From positions 62,001 through 126,000 of the forward strand of contig ONII01000001.1 in NCBI GenBank assembly GCA_900317845.1: 64,000 nucleotides of DNA. The letters are read 5' to 3'. Below, piece after piece: positions 35,604 to 44,141 of this stretch; positions within the stretch are counted from its first letter, which is position 1, and every line of letters begins with the position of its first letter. Both the position numbers and the translations under genes were made by a program. The notes under the pieces are model-generated. The model was given only the letters and a program-made list of their open reading frames with translations. It had not been told where the DNA came from and made no database searches. This stretch comes from an uncultured Bacteroidales bacterium (GTDB lineage: Bacteria; Bacteroidota; Bacteroidia; Bacteroidales; UBA932).

Positions 35604-36466
35604 GCGTAGAGATAGACCCCGGTTCCGGCTTCTGCGGGGGCGTTATCCGGGCCATCACCCGGGCCGAGGAATACCTGAGCACCCATTCGCGCATGTATTC
35701 GCTGGGCGATATCGTCCATAATGAGGCAGAACTGTCCCGCCTGGAGCAGCGCGGGCTCATCACGGTTAAGAGTTTGTCGGAAGTGCCCGAGGGAGGCACG
35801 GTGCTCATCCGGGCGCACGGGGAACCGCCCAGCACGTACGAGGAGGCGGCCCGGCGCAAGCTGGAAGTCATTGACTGCTCCTGCCCGGTGGTGCTGCAAC
35901 TGCAAAAACGCATCCGCGAAGCCTATGCCTCGCTGCACGCAGAAGGCATGCATGGGCAGGTGATTATCTTTGGCCGCGTGGGTCATGCAGAGGTACTGGG
36001 CCTGCTGGGCCAGGTAGGCGGAGATGCCCTGGTGGTAGAGAACGAAGCCATGCTGCTGCAGGCACTGCCCCAGCTGGATTTCGCTCAGCCCATGGCCATT
36101 TTCTCCCAAACCACCAAGAGCCCTTCCGAGTATGCGGCTATCTGCCGGCTGCTGCGGGAGCGGGGCGCTTCCCTTGTGGTGCACGACACCATTTGCGCGC
36201 AGGTGGCCAATCGGCACCAGCGACTGCTCTCCTTTGCCCGTGAGCACGACATTATTCTTTTTGTGAGCGGGCGGTCATCGTCCAACGGAAAAGTGCTCAG
36301 CGACCTGTGCCGCAGCGTGAATCCGCGCACCTACGTAATTGGCGGCACGGAAGAAATCAACCCGGCCTGGTTCCGTGACCAAGACCGGGTTGGAATTTGC
36401 GGCGCTACTTCTACGCCCAAATGGCTGCTGGAAGAAGTAGCGAATGCTATTTTGCGTCTTCCTTAA
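35597..36466 (+). CDS. ispH: 4-hydroxy-3-methylbut-2-enyl diphosphate reductase
   Basis: 289-residue iron-sulfur reductase giving IPP and DMAPP in the last step of the MEP isoprenoid pathway. ATG 35597 is chosen because the protein then begins MVSVEIDPGSGFCGGV, as usual. The three cluster ligands are Cys13 (GFCGGV), Cys96 (DCSCPVV) and Cys200 (DTICAQVANRHQ); His41 and His74 fit the substrate pocket, and SGRSSSNGK and GATSTPKW are family motifs. The 3' end overlaps the convergent lipoprotein gene by 20 bases. Confidence 0.95.
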   Translation: MVSVEIDPGSGFCGGVIRAITRAEEYLSTHSRMYSLGDIVHNEAELSRLEQRGLITVKSLSEVPEGGTVLIRAHGEPPSTYEEAARRKLEVIDCSCPVVLQLQKRIREAYASLHAEGMHGQVIIFGRVGHAEVLGLLGQVGGDALVVENEAMLLQALPQLDFAQPMAIFSQTTKSPSEYAAICRLLRERGASLVVHDTICAQVANRHQRLLSFAREHDIILFVSGRSSSNGKVLSDLCRSVNPRTYVIGGTEEINPAWFRDQDRVGICGATSTPKWLLEEVANAILRLP

Positions 36467-36857
36467 CGAAGGTGTAAGTAGCGATGGTGTCGTAATTTTC
36501 GCCGCCAGTGGCAACTTTCAACATTACCGAACAACCTTTAAGCGCAGACAAGGCACCGAGAAAGGGAATTTCGTCCCGGTGCTCGTCAACATACTGGGCA
36601 CGGGCCTTAAAGGTCTGGATTGCCTTCTGGTTGCAAGAATTCTTCTCTCCGGTGAGATACCAGGCATGGCTACCAACCGGGAGCTTGGTGAAACCGGCAT
36701 CCTGGAAGCCTTTGTCCATGGCAGTGATGAGCCGGTCCCCGTTATCGTCATAAGTTGTGTCTACGATGTAAACGTACTGACCAGTTTCCTTAGTGCAAGA
36801 AGAGAAGCACAGGGCTGACAGGACAGCCACAATGGCGAAAGCAAAAAACTTTTTCAT
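36447..36857 (-). CDS. Small lipoprotein of unknown function
   Basis: 136 residues with a lipoprotein signal (MKKFFAFAIVAVLSALCFSSC, lipobox at Cys21) and a mature part of about 115 residues containing YVYIVDTTYDDNGDR, KLPVGSHAWYLTGEK and a C-terminal beta-strand. Two further Cys (in KNSCNQ and KGCSVM) could pair. I do not recognise the family. It lies 36 bases after efp on the same strand, so is probably cotranscribed, and runs into the 3' end of ispH. Confidence 0.7.
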   Translation of the reverse strand: MKKFFAFAIVAVLSALCFSSCTKETGQYVYIVDTTYDDNGDRLITAMDKGFQDAGFTKLPVGSHAWYLTGEKNSCNQKAIQTFKARAQYVDEHRDEIPFLGALSALKGCSVMLKVATGGENYDTIATYTFVKEDAK

Positions 36858-36893
36858 AATGGTTTATTGTTTGGGGATTAATAGAAGTTCACT

Positions 36894-37463
36894 TTACTTT
36901 ACACGCTGGCCGTAGGAACGGTCGGTGGTGTTTACGGTGATAACCTCGCCGGTTTCGATGAACAGGGGCACCATGATTTTTGCACCGGTTTCCAGGGTAA
37001 CTTCCTTGAGGGCGCTGGTAGAGGCGGTGTTGCCTTTCACGGCGGGCTCACTGTAAGTAACCTCCAGGGTTACGTAGGTGGGCAGTTCGCAGGTGAGGCA
37101 GCGCTCTTCCGGCTCCGTCATGAACATCATTTCCACGTGCTGACCTTCCTTCATGAGGTCCGAGTTGTCCACAACGTCGTGCGGGAGGGTGATTTGCTCG
37201 TAGGTTTCCTCGTGCATGAAGTTGAATGCCTCACCGTCGTCATAGAGGAACTGGTAGGGACGACGCTCCACGGAGATGGTGTCCAGTTTTACACCGGCGG
37301 TGAAGGTGTTCTCCAGGATACGGCCGTTTTCCAGGTTACGCAGTTTGGTTTTCACAAAGGCAGGGCCTTTACCGGGTTTCACATGCTGGAAGTACACAAC
37401 AGCGCAGGGTTTGCCGTTGAACATGATGTACATTCCGTTCTTCAGATCAGCAGTTGTTGCCAT
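36894..37463 (-). CDS. efp: Translation elongation factor P
   Basis: 189-residue EF-P, which relieves ribosome stalling at polyproline stretches. KOW-like N-domain and two OB domains: Lys32 in KPGKGPAF is at the tip equivalent to E. coli Lys34, the post-translational modification site; LDTISVERRPYQFLYDDGEAFNFM and the C-terminal ETGEVITVNTTDRSYGQRV block are typical. No EpmA-type modifier gene is nearby. Promoter with TTTG and TAATTTTG boxes lies about 42 bases upstream. Confidence 0.97.
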   Translation of the reverse strand: MATTADLKNGMYIMFNGKPCAVVYFQHVKPGKGPAFVKTKLRNLENGRILENTFTAGVKLDTISVERRPYQFLYDDGEAFNFMHEETYEQITLPHDVVDNSDLMKEGQHVEMMFMTEPEERCLTCELPTYVTLEVTYSEPAVKGNTASTSALKEVTLETGAKIMVPLFIETGEVITVNTTDRSYGQRVK

Positions 37464-37505
37464 AAGATTGGTATTTGATTTTAACTTAAACTTCGAAATA
37501 ACTCA

Positions 37506-37513
37506 CAAAATTA
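37506..37513 (-). promoter_or_regulatory. Promoter -7 box of efp
   Basis: TAATTTTG on the minus strand (TAnnTTTG) with a TTTG 20 bases further upstream, the standard Bacteroidota arrangement; about 42 bases before the efp ATG. Confidence 0.7.
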
Positions 37514-37637
37514 ATGATTTATCACTTTTCCTGCAAATTTTCTTTAGCAAAATGGGGAGAGAGGGAACACAATCCCACCTTTGTGGGAAACTGTCGCTCC
37601 CTCCCCTGCCCCGATTTTACGTTTAGGGGGCATTGCC

Positions 37638-37744
37638 GTGATCGTTAACTTTCTATCTCACAATGACTTATCATATAATCCTCGTTCGAAAATTGAACGA
37701 GGATTAGTATATAAGTTGCTGTAAATCAGATGGTTAATCGCCAC
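37638..37744. repeat. 107-bp palindromic element, copy R2
   Basis: Core stem ATAATCCTCGTTC (37675-37687) with GAACGAGGATTA (37695-37706), loop of 7. Outer arms form a long imperfect inverted repeat (21 of 34 positions pair) ending GTG and CAC. It lies in the 368-base divergent gap between efp and the AsmA-like gene, so it cannot simply be a transcription terminator. Confidence 0.85.
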
Positions 37745-37818
37745 AGGGCATGAACACATGAAGGAGCGGGCGTGCATAAAAGGGGCGACGGGATGTTGTT
37801 CAGTTCGGAGAGATTGAT

Positions 37819-37826
37819 TAAATTTG
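37819..37826 (+). promoter_or_regulatory. Promoter -7 box of the AsmA-like gene
   Basis: TAAATTTG, 5 bases before ATG 37832, with TTG 20 bases upstream. It predicts an almost leaderless message and rules out the in-frame ATG at 37772. Confidence 0.55.
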
Positions 37827-37831
37827 TGAGA

Positions 37832-40800
37832 ATGAAAACGGGGAAGGTCATACGGAATACGGTGTTGTGGACGCTGGGCACGGTGGTGGGGCTGGTGCTG
37901 CTGGTGCTGGTCACGCTGCAGGTGCTGCTGCGGCCCAAGGTGCTCACGCGCATTGTGAACCGGGTGGCGGCGGAATATGTGGAGGGAGAGGTAAACTTCA
38001 GCGAGGTTAAAGCGCACGTTATCAAGAGTTTCCCCTACCTGCACCTGGAGGCGGGCAACTGTTCCGTTACCTATCCGCATAGCCGGTATGCCCGGTACGA
38101 CAGCCTGTACACGGAGAGCAGCCGCCGCTTCAGCCTCATGAAGGCCGGATGGCAGCGGCCGGAGATTCCCGGCCAAGCCGGGAAGGACGGCCAAAACGGC
38201 CGAGCCGGGAAGGACGAGAAGCAGGCCGGGAAAGAGCGGCAGGATACCCTGGCCAGTTTCCGGCGGCTGGATGTGGAGCTCAACTACGTGGCGCTCCTGG
38301 GCGGTACCATCCATATCCACAGCCTCACCCTCACGCGTCCCCGCATCTTTGCCCACTACTATGACTCCACCGCGGCCAACTGGGACATCCTCCCCATCGG
38401 AGGCAGCGCCGCTCCCGTCAAAACAAGTGAGGCCGCAGACACCACCGCCAAGCCGCTTCCCGCCATCAAGCTGCGGGAAATCCACCTCACAGACCGTCCC
38501 TTCATTGTTTTTACCAACCCCAAAGACACCCTGCACGGCCTGTTCACCATGCGCCGCCTGAACCTGGACGGCAAGCTGGAAACGGAGGATCTCAAGCACG
38601 CCCGGGCGCAGCTGGGCATTGACTCCCTCTTTGTTTCGGGACGATATAAGGCCGACACCGTAGCCCTGGCCCTGGAGCGCCTCCGCGTGAACGCCCGGGA
38701 CAGCCGCGTTCAGCTGGAGGCAGATGCCCGCACGCACCTTCGCACGGAGGACTTCGGCCGCCTGCGCATTCCCATCCACCTGGATGCAGACGCCACCCTG
38801 GAGCAGCCTGCGCCGGGGGAACTGGGCGCACGCCTCCATGAACTGAACCTGGCCGTATCGGCCCTGGAACTCAAGGCCCAAGGAGAGGTCTGGCGCCGCG
38901 CAAACGGCAACCTGGACATGGACCTCACCGCCAGCACGGCGGACTTTCCGCTGGGCCGCACCCTTCGCGAATACGAGGACAACTTCCCCGTCCTTAAGAA
39001 CCTGAAAACCAATGCCGTACTGAGCCTGGACGCCTTTGCAAAAGGCACCTATGGAGGCGGCCAGGTGCCGCTGGTAAACGCCACGCTGCATAAGCTTATG
39101 GTCGATATCTACGGCGCCCATCTCAAGCTCAAAGGCAGCGCCCAGGACCTGCTGGGCAAAGACCCGGCGCTGGCCGTGAGCGGCCGCATCCGCGCCCGGG
39201 CAGACTCTCTGGCCCAGGCCTTTACGGAGGGAATCGACGCCAGCGGCAGCATTGACGCCACGCTCAGCGCCCAAGCCCGGCTCTCGCAGCTGGACATGGT
39301 GCATATCGGCACGGCCCAGATTAACGCAGACCTCACCGCCAAGGACCTGAGCGTGCAAATGGACACCATACGCGCCCAGTTGCCGCACCTGGAAGTGAAC
39401 CTGGCCACCAAAGGCAATACCATCGACAAAAACATCCGCCAGGGCGCGCGGGTGCTGGCCCTCAAAGTCCATGCCGATACCCTGGACGCCAGCATGGGCG
39501 AAAAAATGTTCATCCGCGGCGGCAAGCTCACCGTTCTGGCGCAGAATTCGGCCGATATCCTCAAAGGCGGCAAGAAACTCACCCCGCTGATGGGTCTGGT
39601 GAAAGTGGGCAGCCTGCGCCTGCGGGACGCCGAAGGCATGAGCGTGAGCCTCCGGGACAACGTGGAAACCTTCCGCGTAACGCCGGCCACGGAGGCGCGG
39701 CCCTCCCCTCGCCTGCAGCTCCGTTCCCAAAGCGGCCGCCTGCGGGCACGCCTGGGAGAGAACCTGTACGCCCTGCGGGACGTCAAGTTCGACATTGGCG
39801 CGCAAAAACACGTCCGGAGGAACCTCCAGCGGGATACCACCCGGCGCCGGAGACGTCCCGGCGGGCCCATCAAGGCCGACGATTTTGCCGCGTCGGACAT
39901 CCGCATCAACCTGGGCGAAGGCCTTCGCAACTATGTGCGGGACTGGGATATTGACGGCAACCTCTCCCTGGAAGGCGGACGCCTCCTCATGCCCGCTTTT
40001 CCGCTCAAAACACGGCTGAGCAGCGTTCAGGGCTCGTTCGACAACGACACCCTGGACCTCAAGAGCATCACGCTGCAGGCGGGTGCCTCGGACCTCAGCG
40101 CCAAGGCGCGGCTCACAGGCCTTCGGCGGGCGCTCATCGGCAGGGGCCGCAGCCGACTCAAACTAAAGGCCGATGTCCAGAGTAACTACATAGACGCCAA
40201 CGAGTTAATGCGGGCCTATGCATACTATACCACCTATAAACCCGCCGCAGCGGAGCTGTCGGACGATGCCCTGGAGGAAAGCGTGAACGCCGCGGAACTG
40301 CCGGACAGCGCCGGAAGCAAACTCATTGTGATTCCCGGGAACCTGGAGGTGGATTTCACGCTGGAATCGACCGGTATCAAATACGACAGCCTGCTGGTGA
40401 ACTGGGCCGCCATGGACGTTGCCATGCGCCAGCGCACCCTGCAGGTGACCAATGCCGTAGCGGCGTCCAACATGGGCGATATTTACTTCGAGGGCTTCTA
40501 CACCACGCGTTCCAAGCAGGACATCAAGGCCGGGTTCGACCTTAATCTGGTGGACATTACGGCAGAAAAAGTGATTACCCTGTTCCCGGCCGTAGACACC
40601 ATCATGCCCATGCTCACCTCCTTTGCCGGAGACCTGGACTGCGAGCTGGCGGCCACAACGGAGATTGACACGCTCATGAACCTCATAAAACCGTCCATTG
40701 ACGGGGTCATGCGCATCTCCGGAAAAGACCTTACGCTGAAGGACAGCAAGGAGTTCACCAAAATTGCCAAACTCCTGATGTTCAAGGACAAAAAGAAGGC

Positions 40801-41356
40801 GCACATTGACAATATGGCCGTAACGGGCATTGTGCAGAACAACGTCCTGGAGGTATTCCCGTTTGTGCTGGACGTAGACCGCTACCAACTGGCGGCCAGC
40901 GGCACGCAGCGGCTGGACAATGCCTTCAATTACCATATCTCCGTAATCCGGTCGCCGCTCCTGGTGAAATTCGGGCTCAACGCGTGGGGGCAGGACTTCG
41001 ACCACATTCACTACGGGCTGGGCAAGGCCCGCTACCGCAACGCCAACGTGCCGGTGTTCACCAAACAGCTGGACAACGCGCAGTACAGCCTGGTGGCGGC
41101 CATCCACAATATCTTTGAGCTGGGCGTGGAGAAAGCTCTGGAAGAGAACCGCACCGGCCAGTACTGGACAGCGGAGGCCCCGTCCGGAGAAAAGCCGGCG
41201 GACGCCACGGAAACGGCCGCCACGGAAGCCGTCATTCCCCAGGAGGCCCTGGAACAGCAGGTGCAAGACCTTGCCTCCCTGCAAAAGCAGGTGGTGGAAC
41301 ACGTCACCACCCGCCGCGAAGCCCTCAAACAAGAAGTTTTACAACTGGTACAATGA
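37832..41356 (+). CDS. AsmA-like giant envelope protein
   Basis: 1174 residues with a single N-terminal membrane anchor (about 8-30, WTLGTVVGLVLLVLVTLQVLL) and a very long beta-rich periplasmic part with C-terminal AsmA-like domain (LDVDRYQLAASGTQRLDN...). Such proteins are bridge-like lipid transfer or outer-membrane assembly factors between inner and outer membrane. A Gly/Lys/Asp/Asn-rich low-complexity insertion lies at about 108-135. The C-terminus is a Glu/Ala-rich tail with a short coiled coil. ATG 37832 is chosen from the promoter position and the usual anchor. The last four bases overlap the prmA start (ATGA). Confidence 0.85.
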   Translation: MKTGKVIRNTVLWTLGTVVGLVLLVLVTLQVLLRPKVLTRIVNRVAAEYVEGEVNFSEVKAHVIKSFPYLHLEAGNCSVTYPHSRYARYDSLYTESSRRFSLMKAGWQRPEIPGQAGKDGQNGRAGKDEKQAGKERQDTLASFRRLDVELNYVALLGGTIHIHSLTLTRPRIFAHYYDSTAANWDILPIGGSAAPVKTSEAADTTAKPLPAIKLREIHLTDRPFIVFTNPKDTLHGLFTMRRLNLDGKLETEDLKHARAQLGIDSLFVSGRYKADTVALALERLRVNARDSRVQLEADARTHLRTEDFGRLRIPIHLDADATLEQPAPGELGARLHELNLAVSALELKAQGEVWRRANGNLDMDLTASTADFPLGRTLREYEDNFPVLKNLKTNAVLSLDAFAKGTYGGGQVPLVNATLHKLMVDIYGAHLKLKGSAQDLLGKDPALAVSGRIRARADSLAQAFTEGIDASGSIDATLSAQARLSQLDMVHIGTAQINADLTAKDLSVQMDTIRAQLPHLEVNLATKGNTIDKNIRQGARVLALKVHADTLDASMGEKMFIRGGKLTVLAQNSADILKGGKKLTPLMGLVKVGSLRLRDAEGMSVSLRDNVETFRVTPATEARPSPRLQLRSQSGRLRARLGENLYALRDVKFDIGAQKHVRRNLQRDTTRRRRRPGGPIKADDFAASDIRINLGEGLRNYVRDWDIDGNLSLEGGRLLMPAFPLKTRLSSVQGSFDNDTLDLKSITLQAGASDLSAKARLTGLRRALIGRGRSRLKLKADVQSNYIDANELMRAYAYYTTYKPAAAELSDDALEESVNAAELPDSAGSKLIVIPGNLEVDFTLESTGIKYDSLLVNWAAMDVAMRQRTLQVTNAVAASNMGDIYFEGFYTTRSKQDIKAGFDLNLVDITAEKVITLFPAVDTIMPMLTSFAGDLDCELAATTEIDTLMNLIKPSIDGVMRISGKDLTLKDSKEFTKIAKLLMFKDKKKAHIDNMAVTGIVQNNVLEVFPFVLDVDRYQLAASGTQRLDNAFNYHISVIRSPLLVKFGLNAWGQDFDHIHYGLGKARYRNANVPVFTKQLDNAQYSLVAAIHNIFELGVEKALEENRTGQYWTAEAPSGEKPADATETAATEAVIPQEALEQQVQDLASLQKQVVEHVTTRREALKQEVLQLVQ

Positions 41357-42201
41357 ACACCTTTGATTACCTGGAAGTGTCAGTCCGTCTGGACCCCTTC
41401 ACCGAAGAGATGGCCGAGATTCTCACGGCGGAGCTCTCCGAACTGCCCTTTGACTCCTTCGTCACGGAGGAACCTTTCCTGAAGTGCTACATCCAAACCT
41501 CCGAGTATCGGCCTTCCGACGTTAAAGTAATCCTGAGCGGCTACCCCGCCGCGGTGGAATTCAAGGCCGCCCCCGTACAGGGCCGCAACTGGAACCAGGC
41601 CTGGGAGCAGGAATTCCAGCCCATCGTGGTGGACGGCAAGGTCACCATCAAGGCCCAATTCAACAAGGACGTGCCGCGTACGCGCTTCAACATCTGGATT
41701 GACCCGCAGATGGCCTTTGGCACCGGCTACCACCAAACCACCTACATGATGATGCAGCGCATGCTGGGGCTGGAGAGCGCCATTCGCGGGCATTCGGTAG
41801 TAGATATGGGCTGCGGAACGGCCGTGCTGGCCATCCTGGCGGCCAAGATGGGGGCCCGGAAGGTGTTTGCCGTAGACATTGACGCCGTTGCCGCCCGGAG
41901 CGCCTGGGGCAACGCCCACTGGAACCGCGTGGGCTCCAAGGTGGAGACCGCCTGCGGGGACGCATCCCTTCTCCAGATGGGCACCTACGATGTCCTTCTT
42001 GCCAACATCCATCGGAACATTATCCTGGAGGACCTCCACACCTACGTGCGTTCGCTGCGCCGGGGCGGCCGGCTCCTTCTGAGCGGCTTTTTCGTGGCCG
42101 ATGTCCCTGCCATCCGTGAGGCTGCAGAGGCACTGGGGCTGCATTTTGAGGGCTCCTCGGAGCGCGAAGACTGGGCCTGCCTGGAATTCGCTAAAGCGTA
42201 A
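41353..42201 (+). CDS. prmA: Ribosomal protein L11 methyltransferase
   Basis: 282-residue class I methyltransferase that trimethylates L11. The N-terminal substrate domain is followed by the AdoMet-binding Rossmann core: motif I VVDMGCGTAVLAILAAKMGA (about 150-169), acidic residue in VFAVDID, and ANIHRNIIL as the NPPY-equivalent catalytic motif. FGTGYHQTT upstream is typical of PrmA. Translationally coupled to the AsmA-like gene by an ATGA overlap. An open stretch of 43 further codons continues in the same frame after its TAA. Confidence 0.92.
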   Translation: MNTFDYLEVSVRLDPFTEEMAEILTAELSELPFDSFVTEEPFLKCYIQTSEYRPSDVKVILSGYPAAVEFKAAPVQGRNWNQAWEQEFQPIVVDGKVTIKAQFNKDVPRTRFNIWIDPQMAFGTGYHQTTYMMMQRMLGLESAIRGHSVVDMGCGTAVLAILAAKMGARKVFAVDIDAVAARSAWGNAHWNRVGSKVETACGDASLLQMGTYDVLLANIHRNIILEDLHTYVRSLRRGGRLLLSGFFVADVPAIREAAEALGLHFEGSSEREDWACLEFAKA

Positions 42202-42333
42202 TCGGTGGGTCCCAACGTGAAGATGGTCCTGAACCCCCTGGGCATGCACGGCCCCTACCTGAACGACCCCACGCTGTGCCCGCCCTCCCTCCGGGAAGAG
42301 GTAATGGCCTACGTGGAGCAGTACGTTTATTAG
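42202..42333 (+). pseudogene. 43-codon open remnant after prmA
   Basis: Directly after the prmA stop, in the same frame, codons read SVGPNVKMVLNPLG and so on to EEVMAYVEQYVY and a TAG at 42331. Codon use resembles neighbouring genes (G/C third positions), but there is no start with a promoter and nothing in it belongs to PrmA. Best explained as the 3' remnant of a lost gene; I cannot name the family. Confidence 0.4.
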
Positions 42334-42403
42334 GGCCTAATCAAAACTTCCTCTGAGCCTTATTCGAGCCCTGAGAAATGGCACAGGGATGACATTTTTT
42401 CAC

Positions 42404-42411
42404 TATATTTA
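42404..42411 (+). promoter_or_regulatory. Promoter -7 box upstream of 42416
   Basis: TATATTTA, one mismatch to TAnnTTTG, only 4 bases before ATG 42416; another nearly leaderless arrangement. Confidence 0.45.
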
Positions 42412-42415
42412 CGGC

Positions 42416-43567
42416 ATGAAACGCATTCTTTTACTGTTATGGGTGCTGCTGCCGCAGGTGGTGCTGGGGCAGAGCAAGGCAGAGACCTCGCAGTACGCCA
42501 AACTCCTCAAAAAGCCCACCGTGAAGGCGGCGGAAAAGTTCATGGACAAGTTCCCGGAATCGGCCTATGCCCCAAAGGTGCTCAGGCTCAGGGATTCGCT
42601 ATTGTTCTATGCACTTAATCCCGAAGACACGAAAGGCGTGAAAGCCTTTGTGGAAGAACATCCGGAGTCTCCCTTCCGCGAATTGGCGGAGGCCCGTATT
42701 CGGCAGCACAACACCTCGCCCCTCACCCATGAAGAGGCGCTTTCCAGGGCCGGGAAGTGCCTGGATGCCGTGGGCTGGCGCAAAGACAATGTGGATTATA
42801 TTCTTGTACTGGCCGACAACCTGGAGTTTCGCCTCCTGGAAAAGGACGGCACCCTTTTCAGCGGCCGTACGCTGGTAAACTATACCCTGTCGGACCTGCC
42901 GTTTACAGACCTGGCCGGGCCCATCGAACTGGTGGCGCCAACGGGCGGCCGTAATTATCTGCATTTCGCCTATTATAACGGCCCTACGGAATATGTTGAG
43001 GCCTTGTATCTCCCCGAGAAAGATATCCTGTATCAGGCCCTTTTCTACGGAAAGGTGCTCCCGGACGGGCGGCTGGAAGGCCAGAGCCCGGAGGCTATGG
43101 AAGGGCTCACCCTCACGCCGGAAGTGGCCTGGTTGGTGAATAAGCTCAAGACCAACCCCTCCCTGGTGCAACTGACCCGGGCCGATTCCCTCACGGACGC
43201 CTCCCTGCAATGGTGGCAGGAACGCAATCCCAAGGCCCTCACGGCCCAGCAGGTCAAGCTGGCCTTTGGCAAGTTGGACAAAGACGCTTCGCTGGTAGAG
43301 GCTTTCCAGGCCGCCAGGAAGGAAAAAGGGAAAAGTTACACCGTAGCCAAAGTGCTGCTGCGGGACCATCTGGCCGTGGTTGCCAAGTCCAAAGCCTCCG
43401 GCGAATGCCTGCTTGTTTGGGCCGAACCCATCGTCAAAGGCAAGGAACTGCGCACATTTTATTTTGAAAACGACGGCACCACCCTGGACCTTGTCTTCTA
43501 CCAGGGAAAAACCATGTTTAAACTGAAACTGTCGCTGGCCAGTCAAACCCTGTATCGGCTAAAATAG
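42416..43567 (+). CDS. Secreted protein of unknown function
   Basis: 383 residues; ATG 42416 gives a signal peptide MKRILLLLWVLLPQVVLGQ. The first 80 mature residues look like a short helical-repeat segment with two similar units (KAAEKFMDKFPESAYAPKV and KGVKAFVEEHPESPFRELA, each ending in an ESxF/Y turn), resembling tetratricopeptide-like repeats used in tethering. The rest is mixed alpha/beta without motifs I recognise. No lipobox. Stands alone between prmA and tRNA-Leu. Confidence 0.65.
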   Translation: MKRILLLLWVLLPQVVLGQSKAETSQYAKLLKKPTVKAAEKFMDKFPESAYAPKVLRLRDSLLFYALNPEDTKGVKAFVEEHPESPFRELAEARIRQHNTSPLTHEEALSRAGKCLDAVGWRKDNVDYILVLADNLEFRLLEKDGTLFSGRTLVNYTLSDLPFTDLAGPIELVAPTGGRNYLHFAYYNGPTEYVEALYLPEKDILYQALFYGKVLPDGRLEGQSPEAMEGLTLTPEVAWLVNKLKTNPSLVQLTRADSLTDASLQWWQERNPKALTAQQVKLAFGKLDKDASLVEAFQAARKEKGKSYTVAKVLLRDHLAVVAKSKASGECLLVWAEPIVKGKELRTFYFENDGTTLDLVFYQGKTMFKLKLSLASQTLYRLK

Positions 43568-43657
43568 CCTTGCCCGCTTGCAGCCCTGCCAGCAACAATA
43601 TAAGTATCCGCTTAATGGTGCAAAGCCGGGGATTCTGTCCCGCACTTCCAATTGTTT

Positions 43658-43688
43658 TTTGCGGAATCAAAACAAATCCTTACCTTTG
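43658..43688 (+). promoter_or_regulatory. Consensus promoter of tRNA-Leu
   Basis: TTTG (43658-43661), exactly 19 bases, then TACCTTTG (43681-43688), 9 bases before the tRNA. This is one of the two best matches to the Bacteroidota promoter consensus in the window and supports the organism assignment. Confidence 0.85.
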
Positions 43689-43697
43689 CATTCCCAT

Positions 43698-43779
43698 GCG
43701 GGTGTGTTGGAATTGGTAGACAACCCAGACTTAGGATCTGGTGCAGCAATGCGTATGGGTTCGAGTCCCTTCACCCGCA
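43698..43779 (+). tRNA. tRNA-Leu (anticodon UAG)
   Basis: Acceptor stem GCGGGTG (43698-43704) pairs with CACCCGC (43772-43778), discriminator A at 43779. D-arm with TTGGTAGAC, anticodon stem CCAGA/TCTGG around loop CTTAGGA giving UAG, a short variable arm, and T-arm GGGTTCGAGTCCC. CCA is not encoded. Its own promoter lies upstream and a terminator downstream; an accessory gene region begins right after it. Confidence 0.93.
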
Positions 43780-43782
43780 CGA

Positions 43783-43808
43783 AACTCCCTCTAACGGGGA
43801 GTTTTTTT
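43783..43808 (+). terminator. Intrinsic terminator after tRNA-Leu
   Basis: Stem ACTCCC (43784-43789) with GGGAGT (43797-43802), extended by A-T pairs, followed by a run of seven T. Confidence 0.85.
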
Positions 43809-43820
43809 GTGCCTTTTTTG

Positions 43821-43828
43821 TATATTTG
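43821..43828 (+). promoter_or_regulatory. Promoter -7 box of the DUF6922/AbiEii pair
   Basis: TATATTTG, 7 bases before ATG 43836. Because ATG 43830 would start only one base after the box, 43836 is the more likely start. Confidence 0.5.
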
Positions 43829-43835
43829 CATGGAT

Positions 43836-44141
43836 ATGTCAAAGAAAGAATGCATACAGGGCTTTTCGGACTACATCTTCTGGGATGTGGACCGGTCTTC
43901 TATTGATCCGGTTGCCAATGCTCCATACATTGTCCAAAGAGTATTGGAATACGGCCAATATGAGGACTGGAAGCACCTGCTGGCCTATTATGGCCTGGAT
44001 AGTATTGTCGATACTGTCAAGCAATTGAGAACGCTTGACGCGAAAGCTCTTTCTTTTATCAGCACCATTTCCAGAACCCCCATTGAACAGTTCCGATGCT
44101 ACAATACCAGACAATCTATCCCGCAACACTCCAACTTCTGA
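43836..44141 (+). CDS. DUF6922 protein, probable antitoxin partner of AbiEii
   Basis: 101-residue protein MSKKECIQGFSDYIFWD..., matching the small DUF6922 proteins found directly upstream of AbiEii nucleotidyltransferases in Bacteroidota: SDYIFWDVDRSSIDP, IVQRVLEYGQYEDWKHLLAYYG and IEQFRCYNTRQ. It overlaps the next gene by 46 bases, as in many toxin-antitoxin pairs. A role in neutralising the partner is inferred from order only. Lower GC than neighbouring core genes fits horizontal transfer. Confidence 0.75.
   Translation: MSKKECIQGFSDYIFWDVDRSSIDPVANAPYIVQRVLEYGQYEDWKHLLAYYGLDSIVDTVKQLRTLDAKALSFISTISRTPIEQFRCYNTRQSIPQHSNF

Noticed and set aside
37772..37831. Upstream ATG extension of the AsmA-like protein
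   Set aside because: The best -7 box lies inside it, so these codons would not be transcribed; the membrane anchor fits the start at 37832.
43568..43657. Possible extra gene between 43567 and tRNA-Leu
   Set aside because: The frame running through here is only the upstream extension of DUF6922 and passes through the tRNA; no motif or start signal.
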